DNA of 64,000 bases from Mytilisepta virgata (lineage: Eukaryota; Mollusca; Bivalvia; Mytilida; Mytilidae): NCBI GenBank assembly GCA_028015205.1, contig CM051514.1, positions 35,294,150-35,358,149 on the forward strand. The letters are read 5' to 3'. This document shows positions 36,560-47,035 of the stretch, piece after piece. The notes beneath the pieces are model-generated. The model saw nothing but the letters and a program-made list of their open reading frames with translations. It had not been told where the DNA came from and made no database searches. Each line of letters begins with the position of its first letter. The first letter of the stretch is position 1. Made by a program: the position numbers and the translations under genes.

Positions 36560-39500
36560 ATGATTCTAGATATGGGAAATAATATTGTGAAAGCTGCAGC
36601 TGTTGATTTTGGTATACAGTGGGCATGTTGGGCTGTCGCAGCCTCATTGAAAACCGAGAAATTCTATGACTTAGCAGGTATGTGAGTTTAGTAAAAAGGT
36701 CATAATATAGGTCGTACCAGGTATATACAATCGTACAGTAGGCCTAATTCACAATTATGGAATGAAAATATTGCTTTTATTTGGCTGTTTACTCAAGAAA
36801 ATTGTAATTTATTGAAACTATTGGGGGATTTCATTAATAAAGGTGTTGATATTAGGAGGAAGTCTTAATTAGTTTAACTTGAACTAATATTATTTGTACA
36901 TGTATATTATTATATCAAATTTTGCATATATATTTTATTGTTGATGTGAATGCTGAAGTTTGTTATTCTTATTGAGAATGTAATATATATATATATGTGT
37001 GTGTGGGGTGTGTGTGTGTGTGTGTCACTGTGTGGCTATGGCCTGACATATGCCTATCTACGTTCAATACAGAGCATTTTGTGGTTTTTTTTTCTCTTTT
37101 CCTCACTGTCTGTTCTGTTTATAATACCAATCTATGTAATCATTGTATGTAAATTTCTACACATTACTTACTTAAGGTATAATTTTTTGAGTCTTTACGA
37201 TTTTTTTTGCGGTTTGTCTATCCGAAACCCAAATTTGGCATTTTGCTCAACTGAAGAATCTCAAAATTTTTGTCTGACGGACTGGATTCGTTTTGTCTGA
37301 CATTTCTTCGGTCAGACAGCATTTCATAATGACTGTTTTATTGGGGTTATACTATGTGAAATAAAAAGAAATGGAGAGTTCTATCTGAATATTTGACACA
37401 TGAATATTTGGCACAGGTACACGGGTATAGGACCCCCCCCCCCTTTCCGATTTCCCCTCCTTAATTTTATGTGTTCTTCACAATTTTCTGAATTTTCTGA
37501 ACCAGGAAATAAGCGTTGTTTACAATACAGCCCCAGTCACTATTCGTGTTACTAATATGGATAGTGACTGAGGCTGGATAGTAAACAAGGCTTTTTTCCT
37601 GGTTCAGAAAATTCAGATAATTGTGAAAAACACAAACTTTGGGGGGAAAAATCGGAAAAGAGGGGGGGGTCCTATACCCGTGTATCTGTGATATTTGGTA
37701 TAAAAATATTATTCTTTTTATTATCTATCCAAAACAGAGCGAATTTTGAGTTCATTTAATCCAACTATAAGTTCTAAGATTTCACAAGTTCGTCAAGATC
37801 AGTTTTAAGAAGTTTATATTTGAATTAATTGTGTAATTATACCTATCCTTTACCCTAATTCATCAAAGTCTGATGGGTTTTTTTCATTGCTTTTAGCCTA
37901 TTTTAGGGTCACTGTGCCTGACTTTCATCCAGAAAAGAGGAGTACACTTGTATATGTTAGTATGAAATTTACATGCACCGAGTGGAAGCAAAGCGTAAGC
38001 GCAACCGGCCGTGGGTTACTTGGAAGCAAAGCGTAAGCGCGACTGGCCTTGGGTTTCCGACGATGGAGAAGCATATAAATATGCCGATTATCAGCTTGCT
38101 AAGTTGGAAATATTGTTACCTCACATTTTATGTTCTTTTCAATATGGTTATGCATGTACATCTTTCTTCTCTTTGTTGTAGGTTCAAGTACATTTTTCTT
38201 TCTGGCTTTGCAAAGTTTAAGATGGAACAAAACATTTTATACCAGACAAAAAGTACAGAGTGGTATGGTTATGGCTTGGGCTACAAGGTATTATAGGGTG
38301 TACATGTATTTTATTAATACCTATGTATAAATAGTTATAAATAGTGACATAAAATATTCATTTTGTAAATTATTTTTGTTTCTTAAAGCTCTTCACTTTG
38401 ACATTTCCTAGTTGTCATCACTCTGTAGATTATACATGATCCTCTATATCACAAGTGATCAGTTTACTATATTGTTCTGTTTGTATATCTCTATAGGCTT
38501 GGAACATACCTTTTTACAAGAATATTAAAGGAGGGACATGACCGGCGTTTTAACAAAGTCCGAGACAATCCTAAAGTTTTCTTAGCCTATTGGACAATTC
38601 AAGGTAGGCAACATGAAATTAGGGCTTTTAATATGCGAGTTCATATATACATGTGTGCTGCCAGTGGCGGATCCAGAGGGGGGCATAGAGGGCGTACCCC
38701 CCCCCCCTTTTGATCGCGATGTATATGATTTTTTAGCATAAAATCGTCAAAAAAAATCATTTCAATTCCAAATTTTACGGTCCCCCTTAAAAAATCCTGG
38801 ATCCGCCCCTGACTGCTGTTAAATAGATACAGTAGCGAACGATTTTAAGCTCTCGTATAACGTGTCATAAAGCTTCTAGAGAACTGCTCTGGAACTGGTC
38901 ATGTGGACGCTTTACTGAGACTTAAAGCAGTCCGGTATTGGTGATTTCTTTACGGCCACCTTAGTACTATTTCAGAGAACTGTCAACACAGAATATTTGG
39001 GTTCGAACCCACGAATGGTGAGGTGTGTGTGATTTCAATTTTGCCAGCAGAAGATCGATGGTTCGTTCCAACTATACGCTCTTCTCTGCCATCAAATAGC
39101 CAAATGTGTTAAATTTCGATAAAACTACGATCAGCATAAAAATAAATAACCTGTTTATAGCAATCGACTTTTATATTTCCTGTTGGTAATATTTCAGGCA
39201 TGTGGGTTTTCCTAACTTTGTTGCCTACACTCATATTAAATAATAAAAAAGAAGACAAACCGCTAACAACAAGAGACTATATCGGATGGGGACTGTGGGC
39301 CACTGGATTTGTATTAGAGACTGTAGCGGACTACCAGAAGTCAAGCTTTAGAAGTAACCCGGATAATGCGGTATATTACTATACAAACAATGAGGGCTAA
39401 ATTGTTAATATTTGTCCATTATTAAGAGTAAATAGTAGATATCACTTTTCTCGCAAACATTCAATCTGAATGAATTATGTCTATATTTTATGTCCGAGAA

Positions 39501-41117
39501 GACTAGTGATAAATATTTTTATGGTTCGGTTGTGTCTTCCAAACAGAATTATAGTCTTTAAGTTATTCCGGATGAAAATATGTAGATTATCTCTTTTTCA
39601 ATTAACAAATGTACACACGAAGGTATGTGTGAGACCTATAGATTCTCCTTCAGGTACGAGTGAGTTATGGAATTTCTCCACCCTCGATAGTCAAATTTTC
39701 GATTTTCAACACGCGAGCTTTTGCGAGCGTGTTAAAATCTAAAATTTAACTATCGAGGGTGGAGAAATTCCATAACTCACGAGTAAATTGAAGGAGAATC
39801 TGTTTCTCCTGTAATTTTCGACAAAGACCTCAAGAAAATGTCGTTGCTATGTAGTTTGTTTACATAGATGTCATTTCGGGACTTCTCTAGTTCATACTTC
39901 CAATAACTGTAGAAAAAAACGGCGGGAATTCCCATGCATAAATTTAATCACCGGGAAGAGGTTACAAATATTATGTATTTTTATCCCACCGATTAAACAC
40001 GCCAAGAATATGAAAAAACAATCTAATTAAAAACCGATCTCTCATCGCTCCCGTTTTCTGATATGTCGCGTGGGAGATCTAACGAAACCCGCTTTGAGGT
40101 CACATGTGAGTGAACTCGTAGGTGTGTCCTGTTCGACCAATGAAATTGCGGCTTACGCGATCTTGTAAGTTGATTACGAAGAAATCGTCAGTCCCCAGAA
40201 TTCATAAACTTTTTTGATTGGCTTACTGATAGGAAGTCAACTCATTTGCATGTCATTATAAATTCATAAGTTCCAGTTCACTCACATGTGACCTCAAAGC
40301 GGATTTCGTTAGATCTCCACGCGACATATCAGAAAACGGGAGCGATGAGAGATCGGTTTTTAATTAGATTGATGAAAAAAAGTTTTATCAAATTACCTGT
40401 TATATCGGAAATTCTAAGAATATGAAACATTATGAAGTAGGGGGTCCACAAAATCCTGAGACAAAGCGAATACGTGAAAACAAAAAAATGAACAAATACT
40501 CTTATAAAAGATAATATAACAAAAACAAAAGAGAAACAGAACAATATCGTACAGCATAAAAACTAAAGTATTCGCAATGACATGCTCGGCAAAGATATGA
40601 CGACCTCTCTGTATGTACTTTGTAGGGTGTTGTCTTATCAACATTTACCACCATTTCTTTATTGATATTGATCATGAAAATATTTTTAATCCCCCTATAT
40701 AAACCCAAAGCACTTCCATACACATATGGGGAGCATATTTGTTAAAATTGTTTTCCAAATAATATTAAAGTGGAATCATGATTGATTTGATATTTGCGGA
40801 AATGTAGCTGAAAAATATTCATATCTAATTTTGTATTCTAGAGACAATTCATAAATGTCGGACTATGGAAGATGGTACAGTATCCGAACTACCTCGGTGA
40901 AATTATGATGTGGTCTGGACTTTATCTGACCTCAACCTCTGTCCTCAAAGGATGGGAACACGTAGCAGTGATTTCACCTATCTTCCTAACCTACATATTG
41001 ACAAATCTTAGTGGGATACCACTCCAGGAGAAATCGGCGATGAGAAGATATGGTTCAAATCCAGAATATTTGAAACATATTAAAAATACCAAGAAACTTA
41101 TTCCATTTATTTGGTGA
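36560..41117 (+). CDS. DUF1295 / steroid 5-alpha-reductase-like membrane enzyme
   Basis: Five exons in phase: 36560-36677, 38182-38287, 38497-38603, 39198-39370 and 40842-41117, giving 259 residues. Family landmarks: EKFYDLAGSSTFFFLALQSL near the N-terminus, then VMAWATRLGTYLFTRIL, an E-GHDRRF segment, an FLTLLPTLILN membrane strand, and the C-terminal YPNYLGEIMMWSGLYL (residues 182-197) that corresponds to the HPNYFGE cofactor-side motif. Length and hydrophobic profile (about six membrane segments) fit a complete protein. A second ATG at codon 5 is an alternative start. Members are presumed NAD(P)H-dependent reductases of lipid or steroid substrates, but the substrate is unknown. AATAAA at 41237-41242 ends the transcript. 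Introns carry several MITEs. Confidence 0.88.
37412..37690. mobile_element. Full-length hairpin MITE with 8-bp target duplication
   Basis: The ends CACAGGTACACGGGTATAGG and complement CACAGATACACGGGTATAGG begin inverted repeats that run through almost the whole element to a centre near 37550. ATATTTGG flanks both ends (37404-37411 and 37691-37698). The 8-bp duplication and CAC ends fit the hAT superfamily. It lies in the first intron of the DUF1295 gene. Confidence 0.85.
38662..38811. mobile_element. hAT-like MITE
   Basis: CAGTGGCGGATCCAGAGG and the complement of the right end, CAGGGGCGGATCCAGG, form the inverted termini. 150 bp, in the third intron of the DUF1295 gene. The flanks are only partly similar, so the target duplication is eroded. 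Confidence 0.75.
38990..39135 (+). mobile_element. SINE-like repeat, diverged copy
   Basis: GGGTTCGAACCC is a good B-box-like motif. A degraded ATTTTGCCAGCAGAAGATCG, GGTTCGTTCC and AATAGCCAAATGTG series follows, as in the better copies at 12335 and 61085. Confidence 0.45.
39640..40009 (+). mobile_element. Foldback repeat family, copy 3
   Basis: A palindrome at 39640-39801 (arms with TATGGAATTTCTCCACCCTC and its complement around AGCTTTTGCGAGC) is followed by the same unique arm as copies 1 and 2, up to ATTAAACACGCCAAGAATA. A Mutator-like MITE adjoins its right end. Confidence 0.85.
40019..40371. mobile_element. Mutator-like MITE (long TIRs, 9-bp duplication)
   Basis: The terminal inverted repeats at 40019-40116 and 40275-40371 start CAATCTAATTAAAAACCGAT and match over about 97 bp with one indel and one mismatch. 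ATGAAAAAA flanks both ends (40010-40018 and 40372-40380). Long TIRs with a 9-bp target duplication fit the Mutator (MULE) superfamily. No transposase; it lies in the fourth intron of the DUF1295 gene. Confidence 0.85.
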
Positions 41118-41236
41118 ATTTCCTTTTGTTTATTCAGATATGGAGTAGTTTTGCAGGCTACTGACTTTTCGAATAAGAGGACGACATTATAATGTTTTGT
41201 ACAAAATATTGATTATTTAATAGAAATAATGTTCTG

Positions 41237-41242
41237 AATAAA
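41237..41242 (+). promoter_or_regulatory. Polyadenylation signal of DUF1295 gene
   Basis: AATAAA 120 bases after the stop codon. Confidence 0.65.
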
Positions 41243-41724
41243 TATTTTTGACAGGTTTCATTTCTTTTTGAAAAATTTAAGGACTTTAGTAGTTTTATTG
41301 GGATGATGTCTCATTAACGCAGGTGGCTATTTGGCAATACAAATATAAATCCCAAACATTTCAAAATAATTTCTCCAAGTATTTTAATACATTTTAGATC
41401 ATCATTATTATAATATAGAAAAAAATCGAACAGCGTTCCGAAGTCCCCCGCCGCTAGAACATCAGAAACCCTTGGACAAGTGAAACATAACAAAATTTTC
41501 TCAAAGAGAGAGAATAGAAGGACAAACAATTTGTGGTTATTGCTAAAGTTTTTTACAAGTTAATGAGTGGTATGAAGACATTTATACAATATGGGTATAG
41601 TGTTGAAATCGTATTTTACCATGTGTATTGAGAATTTATACAAATGTACATTTACTCCTTTTCAATAAACAGAAATGCTTTGATCAAAAGTATTCCGCCT
41701 AACAAACTCTTAAAGACAGTATTT

Positions 41725-42497
41725 TTCAATTTTATAAGTTTCGATAGGAGTTTATGTATAAAACCTCCCTTTAGGTCCAAATGTATAAATATTATTCCAA
41801 TGCAAGGAGAATAATTTTATAAGTTTCGATAGGAGTTTATGTATAAAACCTCCCTTTAGGTCCAAATGTATAAATATTATTCCAATGCAAGGAGAATATA
41901 AATTTTCTAGAACACTTAGACGAACATTTTGTCAATTTTCAAAGTTATTAAGGGGCATAACTCCTACAAAAATATTTCGACATGACTCATCTTCGAAACT
42001 CCCTTGAGGTATCATTGAGTTAAAGCTACTGTATAAATATTATCCAAATCTGTCAAGAAATAAATTTGCTAGAGCGCTTACATGAAAATTTTGTCAATTT
42101 TCTAAGTTATTAAGGGGCATAACTCCTACAAAAATATTTCGACATGACTCATCTTCGAACCCCCTTGAGGTATCATTGAGTTAAAGCTACTGTATAAATA
42201 TTATCCAAATCGGTCAAGAAATAAATTTGCTAGAGCGCTTACATGAAAATTTTGTCAATTTTCTAAGTTATTAAGGGGCATAACTCCTACAAAAATATTT
42301 CGACATGACTCATCTTCGAACTCCCTTAAAATGTCATTGAGTTAAAGCTACTGTATAAATATTATCCAAATCGGTCAAGAAATAAATTTGCTAGAGCGCT
42401 TACAAGGTGGACGGACGGACGGAAGCACAGACGGACGGACGGACGGACGCCCGGCATTACCATATCCCCCGCATCGCGTTGCGGCGGGGGACAATAA
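41725..42497 (+). mobile_element. Pearl-like element
   Basis: Two ~79-bp direct repeats (ATTTTATAAGTTTCGATAGG onward) are followed by three ~162-bp tandem units (GTTATTAAGGGGCATAACTC at 41944, 42106 and 42267). A GGACGGACGGAC microsatellite follows (about 42405-42450), then the hairpin CCCCCGC...GCGGCGGGGG (42466-42490). This order (core repeats, ACGG-type microsatellite, hairpin end) is that of pearl elements of bivalves. The left boundary is approximate. Confidence 0.7.
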
Positions 42498-43439
42498 AGT
42501 AATAATATGCTTTTTATATTAACCCACCACACTGCATATTATTTGGGCCTGTCCAAAGTCAGGAATATTTTGGTCACAGAAATTTATCGTCTAGTTTCAC
42601 ACATGTAACTTTATTTGATGATATGGTGTTGTTTCCATTTAGTGCTCGCTACATGGTGTGGGTTTTCCTACTCATTGAAGATCTTGTGTAGACCACTAGA
42701 TGTCTGTGTTTGGTCTCTTAATGGCGGAGATAGAGTGTTGTCTTCTTGACATATTATTCCATATCTGTTCTTACTCATACATATGATACCAATTCTTATT
42801 CATATATAGAAGACCTGGAAAAACATACTAGTCGAGAGAATTTTACAAATTACAGAAGACAATATGCAAAGGGACAAACAATCCCAAAAATACAACAGAA
42901 CAAAACCACAAGACAACACAGACAGTGACAGTGAAAAGTAAACGTTAAGCCGGAATTTTAACTACTTTTTACCCATGAAGATGCAAAACTGAAATGTGAC
43001 GAAACAAAACTGGAAATTCTCAAACATATTTTGTTTTCTGATTGATTTATATATTTATGCACTTGTTCTTCTGCAGGGGAAACGAAGTATTGTCCCTCTA
43101 CACCTTCTATAGTTGAAACACTTATTCAAAAGAAAGGCTTTAATTAACTAGCTTTAAAGGTTACGGCAAAGTCAGAAATTTCAAAGGAAAATGGTCGCTA
43201 TTTTAAATTAGTATTTTCGTTTCAATTCACTACATACATGTAGATACAATTTCGACAAACCATATCTATCCATTAGCAGCACCCAAAGTCCAAATTGTGG
43301 AGATTTGAAACCGATATTCATGACAAGATTTAAATCCAAATATACCATGTATATCTACACTTATCTGTGAAAACGAAAACCACCAAAGAAGAGAGCTATT
43401 ACCTGAGTGAGATAGTCCTTGGAATAAGTTTCGAGGTTT
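42498..43439. other. Intergenic, no gene seen
   Basis: AT-rich, without a supported exon or clear repeat. Confidence 0.45.
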
Positions 43440-44210
43440 TTTCTATTTTGAAGATCTCATTACAAATAATGACTAACAACGATATTTGTATTTCAATGAA
43501 ATTTACAAAAAACTCTGAACACCTTCTTTTGTAGATGAAACCATATCTAAATGGTATATCGGACAACTCGCATGGTAAACTTAAAAAACTAAAGCATTTT
43601 GTTTTGCCTTGTATCAGATATAAATGTTAATTAATATTTATCCTTAGTACATATTACTTTTACCACTTGCAAGGTTTCATTGTATTTCAATCTAAATTAT
43701 AAAAAGTACAGGTACTTACCTTTGTACATTAAATTACATCTTTTTACATCAAACAAAACACACACAGTCAACTTTAAAAACTAAAGTAATTCTTTTGTGA
43801 TATCTTAGATATCAATAATACTTAGTATCTATCCTCAGTCCATATTTCTCTTACTACCTCCCAAATTTCATTACATTTCAATGAAATTTATAAATCAAAT
43901 CTTGGCACTTCACTTAGTAGATTAAATTATGTCTTATTGGTTTATGTGACAAGACACACAGTCAAATTTAAAAAACTAAAGTAACTCTTTAGTAATATCT
44001 TAGATATCAATAATACTTATTATCTATCCTCAGTACATATTTCTCTTACTACATGCCAAGTTTCATTACATTTCAATGGTATTTATAAAAAAAAATCTTG
44101 GCTCTTCACTTAGTAGATTAAATTATGTCTTATTGGTATATGCGACAACGCACACAGTCAAATTTAAAAACTAAAGTAACTCTTTTGTAATATCATATCA
44201 CTTTGTGTGC
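43440..44210. repeat. ~195-bp tandem repeat array
   Basis: CACACAGTCAAATTTAAAAA recurs at 43761, 43955 and 44151 (periods 194 and 196 bp), with a more diverged unit to the left (near 43576). Units share CAATAATACTTAGTATCTAT and CTTCACTTAGTAGATTAAAT. Possibly the core of another pearl-like element. Confidence 0.85.
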
Positions 44211-45379
44211 CAATTTTTCAGATTAAGCTAATAGGACATATAGTTTTTTCTGCATAGAAGTCATAGGACATTGAGTTTTTACAGCCCAAATCAGTTTTTT
44301 TAAAGCCATAATCAGAATTTGCACCGGTACCACCTGCCTGATAAATATTGCACGGTCCCTAAAGGGCAAACAGGTGGTTAAATCATGATATTTTAAAGCC
44401 ACCGTGATTTCTTTCTCAAATAAACCTTGAAAAAGCTAAATAAAAGAGAATAATGATGTTTTATAATATAAACAACAATTTAAAAATTGATAAAAAAAAT
44501 ATCGGGTGAAAACTGCTTCCACGAAATTAATTTCAAGGCCTTTATTTTCTGGTAAATGAACAGAAAAATTAATTTAACATAAACATTATGACAATTGTTT
44601 AACCGAGACAAATGATCATTTGATTTTTGTTCATTCACATGAATGAAGACAAATAAGGCGAATAACAGAAGTCTCATATATTTTTTCAACAATTTTAGAG
44701 ATCTTTTGTGGGCAAAGGTTTGTGAATGTCCAAAAGTCTCATCATGATTGTATTCAATTAGTGTTGTCTAGAGCCAGCTGACCAACAGGGACAATTAATT
44801 GTTATTGGATTTCCTGTCAATGAAATTAATCTGTATTGTTTGGCGATCATACGTACCTTTTGGCAATGTTTTTACTTAAAAACTGGTAACTTTTACGCAA
44901 TTATATGTAATTTTTATACGCAAAGTTATGTAATTTTTATATGCAAAGTTATGCAATTCAGATAAACCGACTGATTGAAATTTCCTTAACAAGTCAAGGC
45001 ACATGCGTATTGGCAATAGAACCTAAACGTCATATTGGAGTGAAAAGACAGCGGAGGAGATGTTTGAACAGTATCAATAAAAATATTAAAAAAACAAGTT
45101 AAAATTGGAACAATAAAACATGTAAATTTATATAGTAATAAAGTCATGAAAATTGGGAAAATCGAAATTACCGTTAACATGATTCTATATATATATATAT
45201 CAGAAGCTGACATAACGTAACAATGTAATTAAAGATACAAATACAGAGACACAGATGTTTTATTTTTCCAATCACGGAGCCAATTACTTGGCATGACAAT
45301 CAAATATAATCAATGTTGAACAAAATACAAATGGAGATTAAACAAGGATAATGAATGTTATTGTAAACTATTAATATGA
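44211..45379. other. Intergenic, no gene seen
   Basis: Short local repeats at 44890-44955 (ACGCAAAGTTATGTAATTTT) and an AT microsatellite near 45190. No exon seen. Confidence 0.45.
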
Positions 45380-45830
45380 TTGAAAATTGTATATAAAAGG
45401 AAATAGTAAATAAAGAAAACTTACATATATTAGTAGATTACAACATATGTAGTCTATATTAACGCACTGTGATCCAGACCAAGGCGGCAAATCACACCCT
45501 GACAAAATTTCGTTTCTCTTATTATATAATTCTTCATCTAGGTGCTGAAGACCCTTAATGTAATCTTCTGACGACATAAGCCAATTAAATTTGTCTGTAG
45601 TCGTCAACAGATTAAACATTTTAAATTCTTCATTTATTTTATTTATAAATATTTTCCTTTGGTCAATTAAGCATTTAAGCATTTACATTCAAGTAGAAAA
45701 TGTTTTTCATCTTCAGCATAGGTTTTACATGTTTTACATAATTTACATAAACGGTTTTTAGCTGCAACCCCGAAATAACGATTAAATATTGTTGATATAG
45801 ATTTTAATAATAAAATGCTAGATCTTAGTT
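45380..45830 (-). mobile_element. LINE 3' remnant, minus strand
   Basis: Reverse-strand frames give RLCKLCKTCKTYAEDEKHFL, the C-terminal zinc knuckle of non-LTR elements, then TTTDKFNWLMSSEDYIKGLQ and ELYNKRNE. The latter parallels SRDKMIWLMNTEDKSILTAA in the LINE at 56650. At least one frameshift; non-functional. Confidence 0.75.
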
Positions 45831-46920
45831 GTCAAAGTTACGCTTGAAAATATAATGATTATATATATATATATCAATTTTTGTGGTCTAACTTGACGGA
45901 TCGATGTAGGTAGTTATTTCTGATTTCCTAAGAAAACGGGGCTAGATAAAACTTGTTTCTCTAGTACATTTGTATAAACGAGTTTCACCTCAGTGTTTCA
46001 AACTCGGGGGGGGGGAGGACTCAATGATATTTAGACACGGGACTAGATTTTGCAAAACCGGCATGATTTCGGGTCGGGATTATTGGACACTCCGGAGAAT
46101 TCCGGTCAGGATTTTAAAAAAATCTGCAGATTTTTATAAAGCACTGAGGAAAATTCAGGTTGACTTTCGAAATCCCGATCAAAAGATATAAATGTTAAAT
46201 ATAAAAATATAACTCCTTTAATTATTTGTCGGGTATGTAATTTTAGCTTTCCTGGATATTTTCGGGTCACAAATTCGATATATCGTGGATAATTTCGGGT
46301 AGGGGTTTCAAGCTCACCGACGCACCCCGTCATAAAATGATCATGTTACACCAACACCCCCTGCCCCCCCCCCTCCCCCACCCCCATATAGGACATATGC
46401 AACTATCGCATGTCATATGTAATACCAAAACATTACAAAAAAGGACAACAGCAAAAACCTTCTTACAATTTTACCACTGAGACAGTTTATCCCGCTCCCC
46501 CTTTTTAGTTATGGCGAATTTTTGTTACGTATTTTTATCTTACGAAACGGTATTTGGATGTTACGAAACGATAAGTTCCGGTCATTTTTCTAAATTATTT
46601 GAAGGTAGATACTTTTATGAGAAAAAAATTTCCTGAGTGAAAGACAAAATTAACATTACATAAAGGTATACATTTTAGTACTTATGATTGTTTTATTTAA
46701 TCTCACTATTACGAGATAAACTGTAGTTGGCTCCATTATATTATTGGGGTGATAAAGGTGTGCTTCCTGGTGTGTTTTATATAAAAATGACATACCATTT
46801 TCGTTTCATCTATCGTTTATTAAATTAAAAATATTTGATAAATATTTAAATCCTGGCTTGAAACTATTTTTTTTTTATTTTTTATTCATTTATTTGACTT
46901 TCTTCGTTATATAATCTGAT
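45831..46920. other. Intergenic, G/C-tract repeat
   Basis: A G10 run at 46005 and C-rich runs at 46355-46385 bracket about 380 bp with many CGGGT/ACCCG words. It may be a decayed inverted-repeat element. No gene seen. Confidence 0.4.
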
Positions 46921-46930
46921 ATCACCCATG

Positions 46931-46976
46931 TATAAAAATGAATTCGTCCATCCGTGACCTTCCAGTTGTGACGTCT
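46931..46976 (+). promoter_or_regulatory. Cytochrome c core promoter: TATA box and CRE-like site
   Basis: TATAAAAA at 46931-46938, then TGACGTCT at 46969-46976, one base off the cAMP response element TGACGTCA. Transcription would start near 46960. An ATG at 46938 overlaps the TATA box, so it should lie upstream of the mRNA. Confidence 0.6.
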
Positions 46977-47035
46977 AAGGTCGATCCTTTTACAACCGGC
47001 ATTGAATCAGAAGTCGTTGAAGACGAGAGAGAAAA

